Of a stretch of 46,094 bases of DNA, positions 39,460 to 46,094 are shown one piece after another. Both the position numbers and the translations under genes were made by a program. The number at the start of each line of letters is the position of its first letter. The stretch's first letter is position 1. Under the pieces are notes generated by a model, which did not search any database, had not been told where the DNA came from, and was given only the letters and a program-made list of their open reading frames with translations. The stretch comes from UMGS1502 sp045545435 (GTDB lineage Bacteria > Actinomycetota > Coriobacteriia > Coriobacteriales > Eggerthellaceae): the NCBI GenBank assembly GCA_045545435.1, contig JAZQAV010000144.1, positions 1 through 46,094 on the forward strand. Direction: 5' to 3'.

Positions 39460-41748
39460 CTACGGTGTAGTTCCGCCTGTTTCACCGCCGCCGGATTCGG
39501 TTCCGCCGCCAGGATCAGTGCCACCGCCGCCGGGGTCAGGATCGCTTCCGCCTCCACCAGGGTCGGGTGTTGTGCCGCCGCCACCTGGATCAGGTGTTGG
39601 TGTTGTGCCGCCACCGGGGTCGGGCGTTGTTCCGCCTTGGCTCTGATCGGGGCCTTTCGAAACTACGAGCGTAACCGAGTTGTCGCTTTCAACTTTCTGG
39701 GACAAAACGGTTCCGGCAGGTTTATCGCTGGCCTCGTAGCGAATGTTTATCTTGCGGTCAGAGAGTGTCTTGGTGGCTTCCTCAAGCGTCTTGCCAACAA
39801 CATCAGGAGCGTCTTTCGTGGGCTCCTGCTCTTTCAACGTGCTGTTGAACGGGTTGCCGTATTCGGGGTCGGCAAATGTCGGGAAGCTCTCATAGGGATG
39901 CCCCGCGCATGCCATGGACATAAAGTCGTTCCAAAGCGGCTCAGCGGTTAAGTAGGCGCTCGTTGACGAATAGTCGCGGTTGCCCACCCAAGCGGCGCAG
40001 GTGAGGTAGGGGCAATATCCAACCAGCCAGTGATCGCGGAATTCACTACCGGTACCTGTTTTTCCTGCGACTACTTGACCATTGCTGGGGCCCATTCCAT
40101 AAGCGGTGCCCTCAGATGTTTCGAATACGGTCCGCAGAACCTTCGTCACGGCACCCGCAACTCTCTCATCGAGCACGCGCTCGCCTTCGGTGTTTGCCTC
40201 GTAGATGGTTTGGCCGTTGCGATCGACGATCTTGGTAATCACCACGGGATCATGTTTTATTCCGTTATCGGCAAACGTGCTGTATGCGGCTGCCATTTCG
40301 AGCGGTGTGACGTTCTCGGTGCCCAACGTGATAATAGGGTAGTTGGGAAGATCCGATTTAATGCCCAGCCTGTGCGCCATTTCGATAATCGAAGACGCGG
40401 TAACCTGCTCGGCCAAACGATAGTAGCCCGTGTTGGAGCTGACGGCAGTTGCGCGCTGAATGCTGCGAATGCCGTAGTTGATGCTGTCGAAGTTGTGCAG
40501 CTGCATACCCGTGGAAATAACGTACGGGTCGGTGCAGTTGATCATGGTCGAAGGACTGATTCCCTGCTCAATTGCTACAGCCAACGTGAAAGGCTTGAAA
40601 GCGGAGCCCGCGGGGCGGCCTCCCTGCGTTGCGATGTTCCACTCTTCTGAGTAGAAGTCTTTGCCGCCTACCATGCCCAGCACGTAACCGGTGCGCGGGT
40701 CCATTGCCACCAATGCCGCATCAAGTTCATCGCTCATGCTGTTGTATTGATTGATGCAGGCAACTTCAGCGTAATACTGAATAGTAGGATCAATGGTGGT
40801 GTAAATGGTAAGGCCGCCTTCGAACAGCTGAGCATACGAGCAGCCATAAGGGTTTCCTTCGGCAAGAAGCTGATCGCGCACGTAGCTGGTAAAGTACGGG
40901 TAGGCGTAAATGCCCGCATAGGGCTCATCGGGTGCCGGGTTAAGCGCAAGCGGCTCGGCCTGAGCGATATCATGCTCGTCTCTGGTTATGAATCCAGCCG
41001 AAAGCATACGATCAAGAACCAAATTGCGGCGCGTTACACAGGCGTCGGGATTCGTTTTGGGATTGAAATAGGTGGGGGATTGGGGTATTCCCACCAATGC
41101 CGCTGCCTGCGCGAGGGTAAGGTCGCGCGCGGAAACCTGGAAGTAGTTCTTCGCGGCAGCCTCGATACCATAGCATCCGTCACCGTAATTGATGGTGTTC
41201 AGATACATCAGCAAAATTTCCTCTTTGCTGTGGGTTTCCTCAAGCTCTACGGCAAGTTCCGCCTCGCGCACCTTGCGCTGGATGGTGATGTCGGTTGCCT
41301 CTTTTGAAAGCACAGTGTTACGGATAAGCTGCTGCGTGATGGTTGAAGCGCCTTCGATGGGCTGCCCGGCGAGGTTGCGCAAAAGCGCACGGGTGATGCC
41401 GAACAAATCGACGCCGTTGTGCTCGAAGAAGCGCACGTCTTCAGTGGCCACCGTGCCATCAAGGACGTATTTGCTGATGGCATCGTAGGTGGTTGGGTCG
41501 CGCTTTTCCAGCTGGAACTGGGCGAGGAGCGTCGTTCCGTCGTTTGCGTACACGACGGATTCCTGCGCAAAGTTGAAAGCATCCGAGCTTTCTTCAATAC
41601 TGGGGAGGTCTTGCGCCCATTTGTTCGTGACGTTGATTAAGCCAACGGCTTCGCGATATCCTACAAAGCACACGGCCGCGACCACAATAATCAAGGCCCA
41701 TGCGAGGGCGTGGGAATGCGATTCTCTAAGTTTTCTGCGTCCTTTCAT
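39460..41748 (-). CDS. Class A penicillin-binding protein with PASTA domain and Pro/Gly tail
   Basis: Second bifunctional peptidoglycan synthase, about 762 residues. A basic start (MKGRRKLRESHSH) leads to one membrane helix, a GT51 domain with the catalytic Glu in TEDVRFFEHNGVD and GASTITQQLIRN, then a transpeptidase domain with Ser in SAFKPFTL, SSNTG and GKTGTGS. A PASTA domain follows (APDVVGKTLEEATKTLSDRK to NSVTLVVSKG), a fold that binds peptidoglycan fragments, then a tail of about 75 residues built from Pro-Asp-Pro-Gly-Gly-Gly and Thr-Pro. ATG 41748 is chosen because the family begins with such a basic segment; an in-frame ATG at 41829 adds 27 residues. It has no ribosome binding site and a -10 just upstream, so it may be leaderless. 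Confidence 0.93.
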   Translation of the reverse strand: MKGRRKLRESHSHALAWALIIVVAAVCFVGYREAVGLINVTNKWAQDLPSIEESSDAFNFAQESVVYANDGTTLLAQFQLEKRDPTTYDAISKYVLDGTVATEDVRFFEHNGVDLFGITRALLRNLAGQPIEGASTITQQLIRNTVLSKEATDITIQRKVREAELAVELEETHSKEEILLMYLNTINYGDGCYGIEAAAKNYFQVSARDLTLAQAAALVGIPQSPTYFNPKTNPDACVTRRNLVLDRMLSAGFITRDEHDIAQAEPLALNPAPDEPYAGIYAYPYFTSYVRDQLLAEGNPYGCSYAQLFEGGLTIYTTIDPTIQYYAEVACINQYNSMSDELDAALVAMDPRTGYVLGMVGGKDFYSEEWNIATQGGRPAGSAFKPFTLAVAIEQGISPSTMINCTDPYVISTGMQLHNFDSINYGIRSIQRATAVSSNTGYYRLAEQVTASSIIEMAHRLGIKSDLPNYPIITLGTENVTPLEMAAAYSTFADNGIKHDPVVITKIVDRNGQTIYEANTEGERVLDERVAGAVTKVLRTVFETSEGTAYGMGPSNGQVVAGKTGTGSEFRDHWLVGYCPYLTCAAWVGNRDYSSTSAYLTAEPLWNDFMSMACAGHPYESFPTFADPEYGNPFNSTLKEQEPTKDAPDVVGKTLEEATKTLSDRKINIRYEASDKPAGTVLSQKVESDNSVTLVVSKGPDQSQGGTTPDPGGGTTPTPDPGGGGTTPDPGGGGSDPDPGGGGTDPGGGTESGGGETGGTTP

Positions 41749-41756
41749 AATTAACA

Positions 41757-41765
41757 ATAGTACCA
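41757..41765 (-). promoter_or_regulatory. Extended -10 element, possibly giving leaderless mRNA
   Basis: On the minus strand TGGTACTAT ends 8 nt before the ATG at 41748, so transcription would begin at or within a base or two of the start codon. Confidence 0.4.
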
Positions 41766-41785
41766 CACGAGCGCTTTTGGTGGAG

Positions 41786-41809
41786 CGTTCGTGCCCTAAA
41801 GTGCGAACG
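41786..41809. promoter_or_regulatory. Inverted repeat between divergent genes
   Basis: CGTTCG (41786-41791) and CGAACG (41804-41809), 12 nt apart, lie between the penicillin-binding protein and U32 starts. It may be an operator for either gene. It is not a LexA box, which needs the arms the other way round and closer. Confidence 0.25.
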
Positions 41810-41821
41810 GGGGCAGCTCGA

Positions 41822-44266
41822 TTGGGCACATTAGTTGAAATACTGGCACCTGCAGGAAATATGGCTTGTTTGCATGCGGCCGTAAGTGCTGGCGCAGACG
41901 CCGTTTACCTGGGGTTGGGTGAGTTCAATGCCCGGCGCAACGCCGATAACTTCAGTATGGAAGACCTCCGCCATGCCTGTTCATGGGCGCATGTGCGCGG
42001 TGTCAGTATTTACGTAACGCTTAACATCGCCATTTTGCCATCCGAGATCGAAGCGGCGATAACATTTGCGCGCGATGCGTACGAGGCGGGAGCAGATGCG
42101 TTCATCGTTCAAGATATCGGCCTCGCCTCAATGCTTGCAAAAGAGCTTCCCGATGCGCGCCTGCATATTTCCACGCAGATGAACGTCCACAATGCGGCAG
42201 GTTTGGAAGCCTCTGCTCGGCTGGGCGCAAAACGAGTAACGCTTGCGCGTGAGCTTTCGCTTACCGAAATCGCGTATTTGTGCGAAATCGCGCGCGATTT
42301 GGGTATGGAAATTGAAACCTTTGCGCACGGCGCACTATGCGTCTGCTACTCGGGTCAGTGCCTCATGTCTTCGTTGATAGGAGGCCGTTCTGCAAATCGC
42401 GGATTGTGCGCTCAAGCGTGTCGTCTTCCGTATGAGTTGCACAAGGAAGGGGTTCAAGACGCGCTTCCGGCAGAAGGCGAGCATTTGTTGTCGCCCCGCG
42501 ATTTGTGCTCGGTCGACCTGCTTCCGGCACTTGTTGAGGCCGGCGTCTCCTCTTTGAAAATCGAGGGGCGCATGAAATCGCCCGACTACGTATATGCGGT
42601 TGTCTCGGTGTATCGTGCCGTGCTCGATCGCGTTCTTTCAGGCAAGGGTCCCCAGTCGGCTACCGAAACCGAACAAGCGCAACTTGCGGAAGCGTTTTCG
42701 CGCGGTTTCACCACAGCCTATCTTACGGGCAACCGAGGCAACGAGATCATGAGTTACGGGCGCCCCAACAATCGCGGCGTTTTCATAGGTCGCGTTTCGG
42801 CTGTTAAGGACGGTCAAGCGATTCTCGTTCCCGAAAGGGAGCTCCACCAAGGTGACGTTGTGGAGTTTTGGACCAACCGTGGCCACTTCGCCGAAACGGT
42901 GTCGAATCCCGCCACCGATGGAAAAGGTGGCGTGCGCGTTGAGGTTTCTCAGCGCGTTTCCAAAGGCGACCGTGTATTTCGCGTGCGCAATGCCCAAGCG
43001 GCGTTCAAAGATAGCGAATTCGAACCGCGCGTTGCTGTTAACGGGCTTGTGAATGTGCAGCGCGGGCGTCCTTTGAACATGACGTTCACAACGCTCGATG
43101 GCGCTGTATCTGGCTATGCCGAAGGTGAGATTGTGGAGGCAAGCCGCACCAAAGCCCTCGAGGAAGAAGATGTTCGTTCTCACGTTGATCGCCTGGGACA
43201 AACCGATTTTGCGCTCAACCAGCTCGACGTCATTCTTGATGAAGGGGTGGGCATGGGCTTCTCTCAACTTCATCGTGTTCGAGCCGAGGCGCTTGAGCGC
43301 TTGCGCGCCAATCTAGAGAATCGTTATGCGCGGCCTGCGTTGTCTTCGTCGGCGAGCGTTTGCGCTCCACGCGCTCTGCGACGCTTTGCTGGTCGTAAGA
43401 CCAGCTGCGAAGTGGTGGCATGGGCGACGAACCCTTCATGTGCGCGAGCGGCAAAGCGCGCAGGTGCGGATGAGATATATGTGCCTGCATTGGCGTATCG
43501 CCGTGGAGAGTCGCTTTATGCGGGCGCTCGTCAAGAAAAGGCGGAACAAGCTGGCTATCCTAAAAAGTGCGTCATGTCGCTGTATGCCGTCGATCACGAT
43601 ATGCTCGATGGTACGCGTGAGGAACGTTTGCAGATTGACCCTTGGGAGTACGTGCGACCTGGCAGAAAAGTGTACGCCGACAATCTTGCAGCGCTTGTGC
43701 GCGCCTCATCGATGGGCGCCATCGCCGAACTGGGGGCGCATGTTCCGGTAACAAACGTGCGGTCGCTTGAGCTTGCTGAGCAGTGGGGCGCAAGCCGTGT
43801 ATGGCTGTCCCCTGAACTCTCGCTCGGCCAAATAGCCGATTTGGCCGAGGCGAGCCCGGTAGAGTTGGGTCTCACGATAATCGGCGCGCAGGAGCTCATG
43901 GTGTGCGAGCACTGTTTGCTGATGAGCCAAGGCCCCTGTGACCAGCGCTGCGATGTTTGTCAGCGTCGCTTTGCGGCTCATCACTACGTTGACCGTAAGG
44001 GCTTCACGTTCCCTCTGATTACTGATGCTCTGGGAAGAAGTCATCTGTACAACGGTGTTGAGCTCGATATTGCCCCCAGCATGCCCGATTTACTCGATGC
44101 GGGGATTGCTGCGGTTATGGTGGATACCACGCTTATGACCGCGCAAGAAGCGCACGCCGCTGTTTCGCGTGCGGTACGGGCGCGCAACTTGGCGCTTGAG
44201 GGTTCGGGTGGCGTCCCGAAGCGGGCGGGCACGACAAGCGGCCATTTGTTCCGTGGAGTTCTGTAA
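41822..44266 (+). CDS. U32 family peptidase-like protein (RlhA/YhbU type, with DUF3656 region)
   Basis: About 814 residues. Starts with VEILAPAGNMACLHAAVSAG, the usual U32 beginning, has DAVYLGLGEFNARRNADNF, the U32 signature ETFAHGALCVCYSGQCLMSS near 163-182 with further Cys at GLCAQACRLPY, and SSLKIEGRMKSPDYVY. A middle section with small beta domains follows, and a second Cys group (CEHCLLMSQGPCDQRCDVCQ) lies near 695-715. Characterised relatives are not proteases: RlhA hydroxylates 23S rRNA and TrhP modifies tRNA, needing iron-sulfur or prephenate-linked chemistry. An RNA-modification role is therefore more likely. Start is uncertain: TTG 41822 has GGGGG 8 nt upstream; GTG 41801 is the alternative. 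Confidence 0.88.
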   Translation: MGTLVEILAPAGNMACLHAAVSAGADAVYLGLGEFNARRNADNFSMEDLRHACSWAHVRGVSIYVTLNIAILPSEIEAAITFARDAYEAGADAFIVQDIGLASMLAKELPDARLHISTQMNVHNAAGLEASARLGAKRVTLARELSLTEIAYLCEIARDLGMEIETFAHGALCVCYSGQCLMSSLIGGRSANRGLCAQACRLPYELHKEGVQDALPAEGEHLLSPRDLCSVDLLPALVEAGVSSLKIEGRMKSPDYVYAVVSVYRAVLDRVLSGKGPQSATETEQAQLAEAFSRGFTTAYLTGNRGNEIMSYGRPNNRGVFIGRVSAVKDGQAILVPERELHQGDVVEFWTNRGHFAETVSNPATDGKGGVRVEVSQRVSKGDRVFRVRNAQAAFKDSEFEPRVAVNGLVNVQRGRPLNMTFTTLDGAVSGYAEGEIVEASRTKALEEEDVRSHVDRLGQTDFALNQLDVILDEGVGMGFSQLHRVRAEALERLRANLENRYARPALSSSASVCAPRALRRFAGRKTSCEVVAWATNPSCARAAKRAGADEIYVPALAYRRGESLYAGARQEKAEQAGYPKKCVMSLYAVDHDMLDGTREERLQIDPWEYVRPGRKVYADNLAALVRASSMGAIAELGAHVPVTNVRSLELAEQWGASRVWLSPELSLGQIADLAEASPVELGLTIIGAQELMVCEHCLLMSQGPCDQRCDVCQRRFAAHHYVDRKGFTFPLITDALGRSHLYNGVELDIAPSMPDLLDAGIAAVMVDTTLMTAQEAHAAVSRAVRARNLALEGSGGVPKRAGTTSGHLFRGVL

Positions 44267-44280
44267 ACACGCAACGACTG

Positions 44281-44289
44281 TGATAGAAT
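44281..44289 (+). promoter_or_regulatory. Extended -10 promoter of tyrS
   Basis: TGATAGAAT, 47 nt before the start codon, right after the U32 stop. No T-box fits in the short leader. Confidence 0.5.
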
Positions 44290-44335
44290 CGCAGGCTGTA
44301 CGCAACTGGACGTCTGTCCGTCAAAGGAGAAACGA

Positions 44336-45547
44336 ATGATTTCCGCTGAAGAACAGCTTCACATTATCGCTTCGGGCGTTGATGCTATTGTCCCCGAGGC
44401 AGATTTGCTGAAAAAGCTTAAGCGGGGCACGCCGCTTAATATCAAACTGGGCGTTGACCCGACTGCTCCCGATATTCACATCGGCCACGCGGTTCCGCTG
44501 CGCAAACTGCGCCAGTTCCAGGATCTGGGCCATAAGGTCACCCTCATCATAGGCGACGGCACCGCGCTTATTGGCGACCCATCCGGGCGCAACAGCACCC
44601 GTCCGCAGCTTACACGCGAACAGGTTCAAGAAAATGCGCAAACCTACGTCGACCAAGCGTTCAAAATTCTTGATCGCGAAAAAACCGACTTGGTGCACAA
44701 TGCCGACTGGATCCTCGACCTCAAAATGGAAGGCATACTGAAGCTGCTCAGCAACTTCACGGTGGCGCGCATTTTGGAACGAGACGACTTTTCAAAACGC
44801 TATTCATCCAATCAGCCCATCAGCCTTCACGAGTTCATCTATCCGGTCATGCAGGCTTACGACTCTGTGGTAATCAAGGCAGATGTTGAAATTGGCGGCC
44901 GCGATCAGCTGTTCAACCTGCTTGCCGGGCGTGAGCTGATGGAAAAAATGGGTATGGAGCCGCAGGTGTGCTTAACGCTTCCGCTTCTTGAGGGCACCGA
45001 CGGTGTGCAAAAGATGTCGAAGAGCTATGGCAACTACATTGGTCTCACCGATGCGCCGGCCGATATGTTCGGCAAGGTAATGTCCATTCCCGACGAGCTT
45101 ATGATCAAGTATTACCGTTTAGCCTCCAGCGTGCCGGTTGACGAAATTGATGCAATCGAGCAAGGCCTCGCAAACGATTCGCTTCATCCCAACAAGGTGA
45201 AACGTGCGCTCGCGCGCAATCTGGTCACTTCATATTACGACGAGGGTGCAGCCCAGGCTGCCGAAGAGGAATTCGACGTGGTTTTCAAAAAGCACGAGAT
45301 TCCCGATGATATTCCCACCTTCGCAGCCGATCTAACGCCTAACGACGATGGTTTGGTATACGTTGCAAAACTGTTGGTGGATGCGGGGTTCGCCGCTAGT
45401 GCGGGTGAGGCACGTCGCCTTATTGACGGCGGCGGCGTCAAGGTCAACGGGGAAGCGCTTGCACCCAAAGCGTACAATGTCGAGCCGCAGTTGCTCGAGG
45501 GTGCAACGATTCAGGTGGGCAAACGCAAGTTCGCCAAGTTGGTCTAA
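44336..45547 (+). CDS. tyrS: Tyrosyl-tRNA synthetase
   Basis: Charges tRNA-Tyr. 403 residues, class I: LGVDPTAPDIHIGHAVPLRK with the HIGH motif at 48-51, GDGTALIGDPSGRNSTRP, QAYDSVVIKADVEIGGRDQ (tyrosine and tRNA recognition), and KMSKS at 226-230 in VQKMSKSYGNYIGL. A C-terminal S4 RNA-binding domain follows (AASAGEARRLIDGGGVKVNG, about 345-403). The KMSKS form and DPTAPDIHIGH spacing mark the TyrZ-like subgroup rather than the E. coli TyrS subgroup. AAGGAG lies 6 nt before the ATG. Unlike pheST, it has no T-box here. Confidence 0.97.
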   Translation: MISAEEQLHIIASGVDAIVPEADLLKKLKRGTPLNIKLGVDPTAPDIHIGHAVPLRKLRQFQDLGHKVTLIIGDGTALIGDPSGRNSTRPQLTREQVQENAQTYVDQAFKILDREKTDLVHNADWILDLKMEGILKLLSNFTVARILERDDFSKRYSSNQPISLHEFIYPVMQAYDSVVIKADVEIGGRDQLFNLLAGRELMEKMGMEPQVCLTLPLLEGTDGVQKMSKSYGNYIGLTDAPADMFGKVMSIPDELMIKYYRLASSVPVDEIDAIEQGLANDSLHPNKVKRALARNLVTSYYDEGAAQAAEEEFDVVFKKHEIPDDIPTFAADLTPNDDGLVYVAKLLVDAGFAASAGEARRLIDGGGVKVNGEALAPKAYNVEPQLLEGATIQVGKRKFAKLV

Positions 45548-45574
45548 GCACAATCTGCGGTTTCATAAAGTAGT

Positions 45575-45612
45575 AAACGGGCTGGCCCTAAAGAGTGCCA
45601 GCCCGTTTGGTT
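45575..45612 (+). terminator. Rho-independent terminator of tyrS
   Basis: 12-bp perfect stem (45575-45586 with 45597-45608, loop of 10) ending in a short TTT then GGTTATAT. The T-tract is weak. Confidence 0.75.
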
Positions 45613-45819
45613 ATATATGCGACATTCGATTGATTCTTATAACAGTAATAGCAAAGCGACAACATTCTTATTAGTAAGTAATAAGGTAGCGGCGCGTGAA
45701 GGCTTGCCTCCTTATGCCTCGGCAGGCAAAAGGAGAGCCTGAATTTCAAGTAAAGAAAGCCGCTCAAAACGCGCACTCAACGATAATTGTGCGTTCGTCT
45801 TCACAATTCAAAATCCTAC
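45613..45819. other. AT-richer gene-free stretch before the tandem promoters
   Basis: No gene, tRNA or repeat recognised. It is visibly richer in A and T than its surroundings, as is common upstream of strong promoters. Confidence 0.4.
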
Positions 45820-45848
45820 TTGAGTTGTTTGCGAATGGAGAGTAAAGT
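45820..45848 (+). promoter_or_regulatory. Putative rRNA operon promoter, distal
   Basis: TTGAGT (45820-45825), 17-nt spacer, TAAAGT (45843-45848). Exactly 120 bp before a second promoter of the same design. Confidence 0.6.
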
Positions 45849-45939
45849 ACCAACTCGCGCCGCTAAGGAGGGCGCGCCTCAAAGAAGCGTCTTAAAGGCA
45901 ATTCGCGTTTGTGGGGAAACCGTGAAACGGAATTACCTC

Positions 45940-45968
45940 TTGACAAGAAGCTTCAATCGAGATAAAGT
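45940..45968 (+). promoter_or_regulatory. Putative rRNA operon promoter, proximal
   Basis: Consensus TTGACA (45940-45945), 17-nt spacer, TAAAGT (45963-45968), the best promoter match in the window. A start near 45975 would lead into a GC-rich structured leader. Confidence 0.75.
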
Positions 45969-45974
45969 AACTCC

Positions 45975-46094
45975 TTGCCCGATGCGCGAGGCGCGTCGGG
46001 GGGACGGCCCCTTGGGGCCGGGCCCGCACCTTGAGAACCGGATACTGTGAACGGAAATCTTAGAATCGAATTCCAAGGATCCTTATGAATCGGA
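45975..46094 (+). other. Probable leader of an rRNA operon, cut by the window end
   Basis: After the tandem promoters come two hairpins (CCCGA...TCGGG at 45978-46000; CGGCCCC-TT-GGGGCCG at 46005-46020), then CCTTGAGAACCGGATACTGTGAA, of the kind found before 16S genes in this class, and no open frame. The 16S gene itself is not reached, so this is inference. Confidence 0.5.

Noticed and set aside
46021..46094. 16S rRNA gene
   Set aside because: The recognisable 16S 5' sequence does not appear before the window ends; only a leader can be argued.

Overview
The window looks like a chromosomal, mostly housekeeping stretch of a moderately GC-rich Gram-positive of the actinobacterial class Coriobacteriia, probably Eggerthellaceae. 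This is inferred from protein style, actinobacterial-type accB/accC/Asp23/nusB/xseB/dxs linkage and T-box leaders; no rRNA is present to prove it. I see no phage, insertion sequence, CRISPR array or tRNA gene. Coding is dense, with frequent 1-8 nt overlaps, so most genes lie in operons.

Layout. (1) 1-5158: end of a biotin-dependent carboxylase block (carboxyltransferase tail/biotin carrier, biotin carboxylase), an Asp23 protein, nusB, xseB and dxs. (2) 5159-6910: ribosomal protein S1 with its own leader, promoter and a perfect terminator. (3) 7055-8953: a minus-strand membrane O-acyltransferase with an SGNH domain. (4) 9344-15657: coaE-uvrB-capA-like, convergent dtd, then recN. (5) 15790-19470: a T-box leader that reads as Trp-specific, a second structured leader, and a complete ECF transporter (S, A, A', T), predicted to import tryptophan. 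(6) 19535-20983: endonuclease IV and a convergent lipoprotein. (7) 21260-26215: Phe T-box, pheS, pheT and a SEC-C methionine aminopeptidase. (8) 26216-27865: a strongly structured leader before a 64-residue Phd-like protein, then a convergent glutamate-cysteine ligase family gene. (9) 28144-35677: arginine biosynthesis argC-J-B-D-G-H. (10) 35909-41748: two class A penicillin-binding proteins with different low-complexity tails, flanking a small lipoprotein and a noncoding 39-bp repeat array. (11) 41822-45547: U32 peptidase-family protein and tyrS. (12) 45820-46094: two near-identical tandem promoters followed by what looks like the leader of an rRNA operon lying just outside the window.

Regulation stands out more than gene content. 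Amino acid supply is sensed by two T-boxes (Trp for uptake, Phe for charging). Two further leaders, 16119-16287 and 26273-26382, carry several hairpins plus long-range pairings that reach the ribosome binding site; I could not match either to a known riboswitch class, and they are the best candidates here for something undescribed. Promoters fall into two visible styles: extended -10 (TGn + TATACT-like) and TTGAcx-17-TAAAGT, the latter shared by the Trp T-box unit and both putative rRNA promoters.
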